DNA of 38,684 bases from a virus, in the IMG/VR virus record IMGVR_UViG_3300021963_000296, positions 1-38,684 of that record; one strand, 5' to 3'. Numbering within the stretch: position 1 is the first letter of the stretch; every line of letters begins with the position of its first letter. A model generated the notes under the pieces. It was not told the DNA's origin. It saw nothing but the letters and a program-made list of their open reading frames with translations, and did no database searches. This document shows, in pieces, positions 14,181 through 22,522 of this stretch. Made by a program: the position numbers and the translations under genes.

Positions 14181-14581
14181 ATTTCACTTTATATAACCCC
14201 CAACAAGGACACGCAGTATTAAAAGACTTGTGGCCTCAGATCAAAGCCACATTGATGGCGGGACAGAAATTAAGGATTGAGGTAAAACAATCTCGGCGCA
14301 GTGCTGAACAGAACGATATGTTTCACGGGATTATTCACAAGATACATATTGCGATGAAGGGCGTGGGTTCTAAATGGACTGCGGACGATTGGAAACGATT
14401 ATTAATCGACCAATGGGCGCATGAGACAAATCGCAAGATTGGGAAGGTAGCTCCTTCACTTGATGGCGAACGGGTAGTTCAATTGGGGTTGCAGTCGCAT
14501 AAATTCACTATTGAGGAAGGAAGCGAGTTCATTGAATGGTTGTTGGCATGGGCCGCACAAAAGGAAATTGATGTAAACTAA
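14177..14581 (+). CDS. ninB: NinB / Orf-type recombination mediator
   Basis: A 134-residue homologue of lambda NinB (Orf), which binds single-stranded DNA and SSB and can replace RecFOR in loading recombinases. Family features include LRIEVKQSRRSAEQNDMFH (residues 32-50, with the typical EQN), the helix WKRLLIDQWAHETN, and a C-terminal amphipathic FIEWLLAWAAQKEI. It is part of the nin-like late early genes here, between RusA and the YbcO-type nuclease. Confidence 0.88.
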   Translation: MNFTLYNPQQGHAVLKDLWPQIKATLMAGQKLRIEVKQSRRSAEQNDMFHGIIHKIHIAMKGVGSKWTADDWKRLLIDQWAHETNRKIGKVAPSLDGERVVQLGLQSHKFTIEEGSEFIEWLLAWAAQKEIDVN

Positions 14582-14675
14582 TTTTGTTGGTGTAAACGGT
14601 TTGGCTCCGTGGTGCTTTGATTCAGTTGCTACCAACCCTGCCGCATGGGAGACACCAACACCCCAAAGGACACAC

Positions 14676-15011
14676 ATGGGCTTGATGTTTCCTAAGTACA
14701 CCTACTATCGGAGCAAGACCCACCTCAAGAATGTGGCATCCTTACTCTGTCAGCACTGCGGACGGGATGGGTCAGTTCAAGCGGCACACTCTAATTGGTC
14801 GGAGCATGGTAAGGGCAGAGGGATAAAGGCAAGCGATATTTACACAGCGGCACTCTGTCAAGACTGCCATCAAGAACTAGATCAAGGAAATCACCTCTCC
14901 AAAGAGGAAAGAAAACGAATGTGGGTAGAGGCTCACAAAAAGACGGTTTTCACGATGACGATGCTTGACTTGTGGCCTAGAGACATAGGAATTCCGTTAG
15001 AATATGATTAA
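14676..15011 (+). CDS. YbcO-type (DUF1364) HNH-like nuclease
   Basis: A 111-residue protein. TYYRSKTHLKNVASLLCQHC, VQAAHSNWSEHGKG and CQDCHQELDQG match the DUF1364/YbcO family, a zinc-containing HNH-type recombination nuclease. Cys25, Cys28, Cys61, Cys64 and His65 probably hold zinc, and His38 is the catalytic-type histidine. ATG 14676 has AAAGGA upstream; the open frame extends back to 14577 with credible residues (GLAPWCFDSVATNPAAWETP), so a TTG start at 14601 is possible. It ends the rightward early operon, just ahead of a strong terminator. Confidence 0.8.
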   Translation: MGLMFPKYTYYRSKTHLKNVASLLCQHCGRDGSVQAAHSNWSEHGKGRGIKASDIYTAALCQDCHQELDQGNHLSKEERKRMWVEAHKKTVFTMTMLDLWPRDIGIPLEYD

Positions 15012-15049
15012 CCGATGCTGGTGGCTCCTCCCACAAGTGAACAGTCTGA

Positions 15050-15075
15050 GGCCGGGGCTTCGGCCCCTCTTTTTT
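15050..15075 (+). terminator. Rho-independent terminator of the rightward early operon
   Basis: Stem GGGGC (15054-15058), TTCG tetraloop, GCCCC (15063-15067), followed by TC and a run of six T (15070-15075). The very stable loop and the T-run make a strong terminator between early and late genes. Confidence 0.92.
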
Positions 15076-15086
15076 AAAGGGTTTAT

Positions 15087-15545
15087 ATGACCGGACTTCT
15101 AGCCCCCGCTGCTGAAATCAGCATCGAGATCAAACAAAGCAAAGCAATAGATGATGAAGGCGATTCATGCCCCGTTGCCACACAAGATGTTGAAGTTAAC
15201 CTCAAGTGTCGCCAAAAGGCCATCGATAAGGCAATGTATGGCCCGATGAACCCCAACGAACCAAACAACGACTATTGGCGCAAGCTGGCAGAGGGTTGGC
15301 GTTTGTCTGCCTCTCAAGCAAAGAAATCAACTTGCGGTAACTGCGCGGCATTCATTCAGACCTCTAAGATGCTGGACTGCATCGATAAGGGTATGGGTGA
15401 AGATGCAGACGCATGGGATGTGATCGATGCCGGTGATTTGGGTTACTGTGAGGTTTGGGACTTCAAATGTGCATCAAAGCGCACTTGCTCGGCATGGATT
15501 GTTGGTGGCCCCATTACTGATGAAATGGAAGGTGAAGAATCATGA
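15087..15545 (+). CDS. Cys-cluster protein at the head of the late operon
   Basis: A 152-residue acidic protein. The C-terminal half has CGNCAAF, MLDCIDKG, GYCEVWDFKC and RTCSAW, six to seven cysteines spaced like a small iron-sulphur or zinc cluster domain (HiPIP-like). MNPNEPNNDYWRKLAEGW precedes it. Similar proteins are frequent in aquatic phages and some appear associated with virions, but no function is proven. It is the first gene after the early terminator, so a late promoter probably lies in or upstream of 15012-15086, though no clear promoter is visible. Confidence 0.7.
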   Translation: MTGLLAPAAEISIEIKQSKAIDDEGDSCPVATQDVEVNLKCRQKAIDKAMYGPMNPNEPNNDYWRKLAEGWRLSASQAKKSTCGNCAAFIQTSKMLDCIDKGMGEDADAWDVIDAGDLGYCEVWDFKCASKRTCSAWIVGGPITDEMEGEES

Positions 15546-15733
15546 TGAAAGTCTCGGAAGCAATGCAAAAGAAGGTTGGCAAAGTCATGGGCGAGTACAA
15601 GCGCGGTGACTTGCACAGCGGTAAAGGCGGCAAAGTCGTGAAGAACCGAGATCAAGCCATTGCAATCGCAATGAATTCTGCCAATCTTCCGATGCGGGGT
15701 AAGCGCACAGCAACCAACAAGGCCAAAAAATGA
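15542..15733 (+). CDS. DUF6496-like small basic protein
   Basis: A 63-residue Lys/Gly-rich protein: VGKVMGEYKRGDLHSGKGGK and NRDQAIAIAMNSA match the DUF6496 pattern (a basic linker, then a QAIAIA helix). Such proteins are common near phage structural genes and are probably DNA or capsid associated. ATGATG start (first or second ATG) overlaps the upstream stop. Confidence 0.75.
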   Translation: MMKVSEAMQKKVGKVMGEYKRGDLHSGKGGKVVKNRDQAIAIAMNSANLPMRGKRTATNKAKK

Positions 15734-15885
15734 AGGGCTTGTACGCCAACATCAATGCCAAACAAGACCGCATCAAGGCTCAAAAGGCTGCGGGTGTAAA
15801 GCCCGAGCGAATGAGGAAAGTCGGTAGTAAGGGTGCGCCCACTGCGGCTGCATTCAAGGCATCTGCTAAAACAGCAAAAAAATAA
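15730..15885 (+). CDS. Short lysine/alanine-rich protein, 51 aa
   Basis: Starts MKGLYANINAKQDRIKAQKA and ends in Lys/Ala-rich TAKK. Very basic, likely to bind DNA or line the virion interior. It overlaps the upstream stop by ATGA, and its TAA shares its last base with the next ATG. This is a typical companion of DUF6496 genes in phages. Confidence 0.7.
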   Translation: MKGLYANINAKQDRIKAQKAAGVKPERMRKVGSKGAPTAAAFKASAKTAKK

Positions 15886-16235
15886 TGTATAGCCTTTTAG
15901 ACTTAATGGGTGGGGACAACATTGGATTGGCTCCATACGGTCTACGAAATAGTGGAGAAGGCGTAAAAGGTAAGGGCTATTTTGGTTTACTTCCGGTAAA
16001 GGGTGAAGGTGTTGCTTCTGAAATATCAATGCAAGATGATATAGGTGAATTTCCTTTACTTGTTCCAACTTTGACAAAAAAAGAAATTGATTATCTTTTG
16101 TCGGGAAATGACCCAACAAATGAAATAATTGAAAAGGCAATAGATTGGGCAAACCAAAGAAGGGGGCAAGGACTTAGCCCATTTTCTAATCCATCTGAAT
16201 TGAGAATTCCAAAAGGTTTTCTAGATTATGATTAA
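15885..16235 (+). CDS. Conserved virion-associated protein, 116 aa
   Basis: A Gly-rich start (GEGVKGKGYFGLLPVKGEGV) is followed by the conserved core EISMQDDIGEFPLLVPTLTK and AIDWANQRRGQGLSPFSNPS. This core recurs in phage polyvalent and structural clusters, often as a domain of larger proteins. Here it stands alone upstream of the polyvalent gene. It overlaps the next gene by eight bases. The function is not known. Confidence 0.7.
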   Translation: MYSLLDLMGGDNIGLAPYGLRNSGEGVKGKGYFGLLPVKGEGVASEISMQDDIGEFPLLVPTLTKKEIDYLLSGNDPTNEIIEKAIDWANQRRGQGLSPFSNPSELRIPKGFLDYD

Positions 16236-16503
16236 ACGCGGCAAAGAATCTTTCGCGGGGTACAACGCCCCAAAGAAGACCCCTTCCCACCCGACAAAGA
16301 GTCATGCGGTGCTGGCAAAGAGTGGTTCAGATGTGAAATTAATTCGTTTTGGACAGCAAGGGGTAAAAGGTTCTCCAAAGCGAGAAGGTGAATCAGAGGC
16401 CGACAAAAACCGCAGAGAAGCATTCAAGGCCCGTCATGCGGACAATATAGCCAAAGGCAAGATGAGCGCGGCTTATTGGTCAAATCTAGAAAAATGGAAA
16501 TGA
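16228..16503 (+). CDS. Conserved basic phage protein, 91 aa
   Basis: Contains SHAVLAKSGSDVKLIRFGQQ and a KARHADNIAKGKMSAAYWSN tail, a pattern found in many phages and some large viruses near capsid genes. Strongly basic with a short beta core. Probably a structural or DNA-condensing component delivered with the genome; not proven. It ends one base before the polyvalent gene. Confidence 0.72.
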   Translation: MIKRGKESFAGYNAPKKTPSHPTKSHAVLAKSGSDVKLIRFGQQGVKGSPKREGESEADKNRREAFKARHADNIAKGKMSAAYWSNLEKWK

Positions 16504-16504
16504 T

Positions 16505-18874
16505 ATGGACGAAGGCGCAGCATTTGGGTTCTTCCCACAATTAAGACCCCGCAGACGCTTACAAGACCCAATAGCGTCCGCAGATGTTCCCGTTCAAGGG
16601 TTTAGAGGTAGTCTCTCGGGACTGTTGGGACTATTGCCCGATGTAGCCAACTTCATGGGCCGCAGCCCTATGCCAACCGAGACATTTGGTGAGTTTGATT
16701 ATGGGCCTACTCAGCAACTTCCTTACGGTTCGGAATACTATTTAAAAGAATTACCGTTAGCACCCACTTCTGCTGTAGGCCAATTGGTTGGACAAGCTGC
16801 ATCGTTTGCACCATTGAATCCGGCTCCATTGGTTAGGGGTGTAACAAGGGGGGTGCAGAAACTCGGCACGATGGTCGGTGAGGGAATGGCAGAACGGGTA
16901 GCTACTGGTAGACCAATGCTGCCGAGTTTGCTGGCAGAACCCCAATCGGCTATGTTTGCTGTGGAACCCAATGTACCCCGCATGAACTTGCTGGACACGC
17001 CACCGGAGACAATGACAAGCCTATTGGAAGTCAAGCCTCAAGCGGCGGTAAGCGACTTAGGGTTTTATTCTGCTGCCGAACAAGCCGCGCTGAATCTCCA
17101 AAGAAATAAGGGTTCGGGCCAAGCATTCTTGAACGATTTGCTAAAGGCAGAAAATGTTAAGAAGGACGAACTGCAATGGATGGGTGTGGATGACTATTTG
17201 AAAGAAAAGCCCAATGTCACAAAGCAAGAGGTTCAAGACTTCATCGCAAACAATCGGGTTGATGTGCAAGAGGTTAGATTGGGTGAAATGCCTTTTGAAG
17301 ACCCTATAGGGATTGCCAAGCGAAAAGAAATTTTTGATAAATACGAACCGGAAATACAATCTTTGTACAAAGACTTAGATAATGTAACGCTTGCAAAAAG
17401 AACTGCAATGAAAATAGCAAACAATAAATATGATGATATGCTTTTGCAGTTAAATAAAGAAGGCTATATGCCAACTGCTCAAGATTATGAAGCATTCAAT
17501 CTAGCTGAAAAAGAATTGACGCAAGCTAAAAGAATGCAAAATGATGATATTGACATAAGAAATAGACTCGGGTATGTGCAAAATATAAGGGATGCTGAAG
17601 CTAATGCAGCGTATGTAATTCCGGAGGCTGTACCTACCAAATATCAAAGATACCAACTCCCCGGTGGTGAGAACTACCGCGAGATATTGATGACATTGCC
17701 ATCTTCTAAAACATCAATGGAAGAATTCTTAAATGTTGCCGGAAAAAAATATGGCGGTAATACACCAAGAAATCAATGGTCGCCAGAAGATAACGCAATG
17801 TATGAAAAATTATTACAAGAAGAACGAACACCAACTCAAGCCGAATATCGTTCATCACATTTCAGTGAACCAAACATTCTTGCTCACATCCGAGTAAATG
17901 ACCGTGTAGACGCTGATGGCAAGAAAATGCTATTGATTGAGGAGATTCAATCAGATTGGCATCAAGCTGGACGGGAAAAGGGGTACAAAGGACAATTTAA
18001 AGATTTACCTAATGACTATAAGGTTGAGTCAAAAACCGACAAAGATGGATACACTTATTATGAAGTGTTAGACCCCCAAGGAAATGTTTTTGCTAAGGAT
18101 TACAGCAAAGGTAGCGTTACAAATCAAGCCATCAACAGATTAAATGAAACAGTCGGCGGCGTACCCGATGCCCCATTCAAAGACACATGGTATCAACTAG
18201 CCCTAAAGCGGGTACTCAAACACGCTGCCGACAATGGATATGAACGGGTAGGGTTGACTACTGGCAAGCAGCAAGCAGATAGGTTTAATCTTGCTGAGAG
18301 TTTCGATGCCATGAATTACAAGAAAAATAAAGACGGAACTTATGCGCTAGGCGTGAAGCCAAAAGGTGAAGGCATATTCCAAAATGACTTTGGTGGTACT
18401 AACCTATCTAACATCCCTGAAAAAGAGTTGCCGAGCATTGTTGGTAAAGAATTAGCACAAAAAATTATCTCTGGCGAAGGCCGACAGGCTGGAAATACTA
18501 ATCGTTATATTCTTGAAGGCATTGACTTACAAGTTGGTGGCGAAGGGATGAAAAAGTATTATGACGAGATTTACCCTAAATTCTTAGACAAGTACGGCAA
18601 GAAGTGGAACGCAAGGGTAGGCGAAACACAGATTAAAGTGGGCGAAGATGTTGTAGATCAAGGAATGATGGCCCCCGGAATTGGTTTAATTGGTGAAACA
18701 ACCGTAAAAGCCGCACCAAGAGAAACCATCCGCTACATCGACATAACCCCCGAAATGAAGGGCGCTGTAAGCAAAGGCCAACCACTATTTGCTGCTACTC
18801 CGGCTCTCCCATTAGGGGCACAAGGACTGCTCGGCGAACCCGAAAAGAAGAAAGAACTCAGTCTGTTAGACTAA
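16505..18874 (+). CDS. Large polyvalent protein, probably ejected with the DNA
   Basis: A 789-residue multidomain protein. The N-terminus is Pro/Leu/Gly-rich with a hydrophobic patch (LSGLLGLLPDVANFMG). The middle (240-370) is charged and helical. Residues about 460-600 match polyvalent-associated domains: IRVNDRVDADGKKMLLIEEI, QSDWHQAGREKGY and WYQLALKRVLKHAADNGYER VGLTTGKQQADR. Near 743 lies RYIDITPEMKGAVSKGQPLF, another frequent polyvalent motif. Such proteins enter the cell with the genome and carry effector or anti-defence domains. Position just before the terminase is unusual. The domain's enzymatic activity is not identifiable from sequence alone. Confidence 0.75.
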   Translation: MDEGAAFGFFPQLRPRRRLQDPIASADVPVQGFRGSLSGLLGLLPDVANFMGRSPMPTETFGEFDYGPTQQLPYGSEYYLKELPLAPTSAVGQLVGQAASFAPLNPAPLVRGVTRGVQKLGTMVGEGMAERVATGRPMLPSLLAEPQSAMFAVEPNVPRMNLLDTPPETMTSLLEVKPQAAVSDLGFYSAAEQAALNLQRNKGSGQAFLNDLLKAENVKKDELQWMGVDDYLKEKPNVTKQEVQDFIANNRVDVQEVRLGEMPFEDPIGIAKRKEIFDKYEPEIQSLYKDLDNVTLAKRTAMKIANNKYDDMLLQLNKEGYMPTAQDYEAFNLAEKELTQAKRMQNDDIDIRNRLGYVQNIRDAEANAAYVIPEAVPTKYQRYQLPGGENYREILMTLPSSKTSMEEFLNVAGKKYGGNTPRNQWSPEDNAMYEKLLQEERTPTQAEYRSSHFSEPNILAHIRVNDRVDADGKKMLLIEEIQSDWHQAGREKGYKGQFKDLPNDYKVESKTDKDGYTYYEVLDPQGNVFAKDYSKGSVTNQAINRLNETVGGVPDAPFKDTWYQLALKRVLKHAADNGYERVGLTTGKQQADRFNLAESFDAMNYKKNKDGTYALGVKPKGEGIFQNDFGGTNLSNIPEKELPSIVGKELAQKIISGEGRQAGNTNRYILEGIDLQVGGEGMKKYYDEIYPKFLDKYGKKWNARVGETQIKVGEDVVDQGMMAPGIGLIGETTVKAAPRETIRYIDITPEMKGAVSKGQPLFAATPALPLGAQGLLGEPEKKKELSLLD

Positions 18875-18905
18875 GCACTCACCAACAAGCCATAAGGAAT
18901 TGGTA

Positions 18906-18962
18906 ATGCAAAAGAAGACAATACTAACTATAGTAGCCAAAGATAGCAAGGGTGCTATATGA
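18906..18962 (+). CDS. Tiny leader ORF upstream of TerS, 18 aa
   Basis: Reads MQKKTILTIVAKDSKGAI with AAGGAA upstream; its TGA overlaps the TerS ATG (ATGA). The good ribosome site and coupling suggest translated leader function, perhaps to open the TerS start. It may also be chance. The bases 18875-18905 hold nothing else. Confidence 0.35.
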   Translation: MQKKTILTIVAKDSKGAI

Positions 18963-19261
18963 GTGGCGTAAGACACGGCGGCAGGGGCATAGGAACGCCG
19001 AATAAGGCCACATCTGAGGCAAGACAAGCCATAGCTACCTTTGTGGATGGAAACGCATGGCGGCTCTCTATTTGGCTTGACAAGGTAGCAGAGGGTGACC
19101 CCGAGCATGACATAAAGCCAAACCCCGCAAAGGCATTTGAACTATTCCAATCAGTAGTGGAGTATCACATTCCAAAGCTGGCAAGGACAGAACACGCCGG
19201 AGACTCAGAAAATCCCATTGAAATGAAAGTCACATGGGCGCAACCGAACAATCCATCGTAA
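18959..19261 (+). CDS. terS: Terminase small subunit
   Basis: A 100-residue protein starting GVRHGGRGIGTPNKATSEAR, the recurrent opening of phage small terminases, followed by a helical body (FELFQSVVEYHIPKLARTEH). TerS rings bind the packaging site and regulate TerL. It is shorter than classical P22-like TerS (about 160 residues), as is frequent in small podoviruses. It overlaps TerL by 28 bases. Confidence 0.82.
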   Translation: MSGVRHGGRGIGTPNKATSEARQAIATFVDGNAWRLSIWLDKVAEGDPEHDIKPNPAKAFELFQSVVEYHIPKLARTEHAGDSENPIEMKVTWAQPNNPS

Positions 19262-20502
19262 TCCCGTATAGCCCGAGAAAAGAGCAATTGCAGATTCATA
19301 CTCTGCTAGACGCTAAACGGTTCGGAGTGGTGGTGGCCCATCGTAGGATGGGAAAGACGGTCAGTGCAATCAACCATCTGATTAAAGATGCGGTGAGCAA
19401 CCAAAAGGAAGCCCCGAGATACGCTTACATCGCTCCAACCTACGGGCAAGCAAAGCGGGTGGCATGGGACTACCTCACGAAGTACGCAAGACCGTTAGGC
19501 GGTACAGAGAACATTTCTGAGTTACGGGTGGACTTTTGGAACCGTAGGATTCAGTTATACGGCTCAGATAACCCCGATTCACTACGCGGTCAGTACTTTG
19601 ATGGGGTGATTCTTGATGAGATTGGCGACCAAAACCCAAAGATATGGACAGACATAATTCGACCGTCATTGGCTGATCGTCTCGGGTGGTGTTGCTTTAT
19701 CGGAACGCCAAAGGGCCACAATCACTTCAAAGACCTCAGAGATCGGGCAGAAACTGAGGACGGGTGGGGACTATTGGAGTTCAAAGCCTCCCAAACAGAG
19801 GTCTTGACCATTACCGAACTTAAAGCGGCTCGGGTGGAAATGGGGGAAGATAAGTACCTTCAAGAGTTTGAATGCTCGTTTACCGCAGCGGTGGAGGGGT
19901 CGTACTACGGTCAACTGCTCAATGATTTGGACGAAAAGAACCACATTCAAGAGATTCCCCGCGATGACCTTTGTAAGACAGTGTGTGCATGGGACTTAGG
20001 AATGGGTGACTCAACGGTGATTTGGGTGGCTCAAGTGGTCGGCTCAGAAATCCGATTGATGGACTTTTACGAGAATAACGGGGTGGGTCTTGACAGCTAT
20101 GTAAATTGGTTGAGGCATAATGGGTGGGACAAAGCCGAGCAAATCCTACCTCACGATGTACAAGTGCGGGAACTCGGGACGGGGAAAAGCCGACTAGAGG
20201 TTTTAACCGATGCTGGATTGAACATTCGGGTTGCCCCACGCATGGGGGTCGATGATGGCATCCAAGCGGTACGAAGGCTTCTCCCACGATGCTGGTTCAA
20301 TGTGCCAAAGGTCAAGCAAGGACTAGACGCACTCAGAAACTACCGAAGGGATTACGATGAAAAGCGGAAAATCTTTTACGACCGACCACTTCATGATTGG
20401 AGTAGCCATAGTGCTGATGCTTTCCGCTATCTTGCAATCGGTCTAAACGAAACAACCGGCTGGTCAAAGATGCCCACTCAAAATGTGAAATGGATTGTGT
20501 GA
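19234..20502 (+). CDS. terL: Terminase large subunit
   Basis: A 422-residue packaging motor. The ATPase domain has Walker A AHRRMGKT (35-42) with the adenine-binding Q18/Q20 area upstream, Walker B VILDE (125-129), and the coupling motif IGTPKG (156-161). The nuclease domain is CAWDLGMGDST (D254), LPHDV (D308) and SHSADAFRY (D395), all three metal-binding acids present. This is a complete, active-looking TerL that should cut concatemers and pump DNA through the portal at 20502. Family features are compatible with headful packaging, which would give circularly permuted genomes. It ends with a TGATG overlap into the portal. Confidence 0.95.
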   Translation: MGATEQSIVIPYSPRKEQLQIHTLLDAKRFGVVVAHRRMGKTVSAINHLIKDAVSNQKEAPRYAYIAPTYGQAKRVAWDYLTKYARPLGGTENISELRVDFWNRRIQLYGSDNPDSLRGQYFDGVILDEIGDQNPKIWTDIIRPSLADRLGWCCFIGTPKGHNHFKDLRDRAETEDGWGLLEFKASQTEVLTITELKAARVEMGEDKYLQEFECSFTAAVEGSYYGQLLNDLDEKNHIQEIPRDDLCKTVCAWDLGMGDSTVIWVAQVVGSEIRLMDFYENNGVGLDSYVNWLRHNGWDKAEQILPHDVQVRELGTGKSRLEVLTDAGLNIRVAPRMGVDDGIQAVRRLLPRCWFNVPKVKQGLDALRNYRRDYDEKRKIFYDRPLHDWSSHSADAFRYLAIGLNETTGWSKMPTQNVKWIV

Positions 20503-22520
20503 TGGACGAAAACAAACTCAAATCAATCATCGATGCTGAGATTTCCAACAGTCTCGGCTATTTGGAGACTGAGACCACTGAACAGCGCAGAGAAGCACTG
20601 CAAAGCTACCTCCGGCAACCATACGGCAATGAGGTGGAAGGCAAGTCTCAGATTGTCACGGGTGAGGTGGCAGAGGCCGTGGACGGTTCTCTCCCGTCAT
20701 TGGTGCGAATCTTCTCGGCAAGCGATGAGGTGGTGAGGTTTGAACCCCGTGGGCCTAATGATGAGGCCGGAGCAAAGCAAGCCACTGAGTATGTCAATTG
20801 GGTATTCAATCGTGACAACGAAGGCGTGATTATTCTTCACGATTGGTTTAAGGATGCGCTTCTCCAAAAGGTCGGAGTGGTCAAAGCCTATTGGGAAGAC
20901 AAAGAAGATGTCATCAAAGAAAAGTACCGTGATCTAACTGATGACGAACTCGCCATGCTGATGAGCGATGGCACGATGGAGATCGTTGAGCAAGACTCGC
21001 AAGAATTCGATCAGATGACCCCAATGGGGCCGATGAAGGTCAAGATTCATGCTGTGACGGTCTCTAAGAAGCAAAAGACGGGTCGTGTGGTGGTGGAGAA
21101 TGTCCCACCCGAAGAATTCCTAATCTCTAAGAAGGCCCGAAGGATTGAGGGTGCGCCTTTCGTTGCCCACCGTAAGCTGATGACTCGTAGCGACTTGATC
21201 GCTATGGGCTTTGATGCTGACATTGTGGACGGGATTCCCGCAAGTGATTCACTGACATACACGCCGGAACGACTCGTAAGGTTCTCCAATGGTGAGCAAC
21301 CGGATGATTCCACAAGCATGGATGACTCTATGCAGAGTGTGGAAGTGTTTGAGTGCTACCTACGGGCAGACATGGACGGTGACGGGATAGCTGAACTGCG
21401 CCAAGTGTTCTATGCTGGAAACGAAATTCTGTCAGATGAGGAGTGCGACTATGTGCCATTCCACTCGATTTGCCCGATTCCAATCCCACACAAGTTTTTC
21501 GGTCAATCATTGGCAGACCGCACGACAGACATTCAGCTTCAAAAGACCACTATCACCCGTCAGATTTTGGATAACCTCTATCTGACAAACAACGCTCGGG
21601 TTACTGCGGTTGACGGTCAAGTGAACTTAGATGATTTGCTGACTGCCACTGCTGGCGGTGTGGTGCGGATTAAGTCTCAAGGCGCTGTGCAACCGTTACA
21701 AGTGCAACCCGTTGCGGGACAAGCCTTCCCGATGCTTCAGTATCTTGACTCTGTGGCTCAAAAGCGCACCGGAGTATCAGACGCATCACAAGGGCTAGAC
21801 CCCGCTATTTTGCAGAATGTGACTGCTGCTGCTGTGGCATCTATGCAAGCTGCTGGCGCGGGTAAGGTCGAACTGATAGCGCGAATCTTTGCGGAGACGG
21901 GTGTTAAATCGCTTTTCAAAGGGATTCTGCATCTGCTTTGCAAGTATCAAGACAAACCCCGTATCGTGCGGATGCGCGGCTCGTATGTGGCATTTGACCC
22001 GCGTGAGTGGTCGAATCAGTACGATGTGGACATAAATGTTGGTCTCGGTGCTGGCAACCGTCAAGAACAGATGGCGATGCTGCAAATGGTCTTGCAGAAA
22101 CAAGAGCAAGTGTTGGGACAAATGGGGCCAGCAAACCCGTTGGTGAGCATTGGTCAGTATCGCAACACTCTCGGTCGGATGGTGGAAGCTGCCGGATTCA
22201 AGGACAGTGCAGAGTTCTACAAAGCCATTCCTCCGGAGGTCGATCAGCAATTGAGTAACCCGCAACCGCAACAACCGCAAATGTCGCCCGAAGCACAAGC
22301 GGCAATGGCAAAGGTTCAAGCCGACATTCAGAGTATGCAAATGAAGGCAGAGGCAGATATTCAATTGGCCCGTGAAAAGGCGATGGCAGATATGCAGCTA
22401 CAGCGGGACAAGTTCCAAGCTGAAATGATGTTTAGAAAGCAAGAGTTTGAAGCAGAGGCCCAATTGAAGGCAATGAAGGTCGGTGCGGGGATTACCTCAA
22501 ACATTGAGATTCCGGGGTAA
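20502..22520 (+). CDS. Portal protein, P22-like (phage A)
   Basis: A 672-residue portal. The body begins with KLKSIIDAEISNSLGYLETE; YGNEVEGKSQIVTGEVAEAV and SLVRIFSASDEVVRFEPRGP match podovirus portals of the P22 type. DRTTDIQLQKTTITRQILDN and RTGVSDASQGLDP are the wing and crown elements. The C-terminal 120 residues form a Gln/Ala/Met-rich coiled coil, as in P22 barrels. Start at ATG 20502 (TGATG with the TerL stop); ATG 20490 is possible. It is the only portal inside the 32-kb unit. The other portal, at the left window edge, belongs to the flanking phage. Confidence 0.92.
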   Translation: MDENKLKSIIDAEISNSLGYLETETTEQRREALQSYLRQPYGNEVEGKSQIVTGEVAEAVDGSLPSLVRIFSASDEVVRFEPRGPNDEAGAKQATEYVNWVFNRDNEGVIILHDWFKDALLQKVGVVKAYWEDKEDVIKEKYRDLTDDELAMLMSDGTMEIVEQDSQEFDQMTPMGPMKVKIHAVTVSKKQKTGRVVVENVPPEEFLISKKARRIEGAPFVAHRKLMTRSDLIAMGFDADIVDGIPASDSLTYTPERLVRFSNGEQPDDSTSMDDSMQSVEVFECYLRADMDGDGIAELRQVFYAGNEILSDEECDYVPFHSICPIPIPHKFFGQSLADRTTDIQLQKTTITRQILDNLYLTNNARVTAVDGQVNLDDLLTATAGGVVRIKSQGAVQPLQVQPVAGQAFPMLQYLDSVAQKRTGVSDASQGLDPAILQNVTAAAVASMQAAGAGKVELIARIFAETGVKSLFKGILHLLCKYQDKPRIVRMRGSYVAFDPREWSNQYDVDINVGLGAGNRQEQMAMLQMVLQKQEQVLGQMGPANPLVSIGQYRNTLGRMVEAAGFKDSAEFYKAIPPEVDQQLSNPQPQQPQMSPEAQAAMAKVQADIQSMQMKAEADIQLAREKAMADMQLQRDKFQAEMMFRKQEFEAEAQLKAMKVGAGITSNIEIPG

Positions 22521-22522
22521 GT

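Noticed and set aside
14586-14659. tRNA gene
   Set aside because: The 74-nt spacing and paired ends are suggestive, but there is no T-loop GTTCRA motif or D-arm pattern, and the sequence reads as protein in frame with the nuclease.
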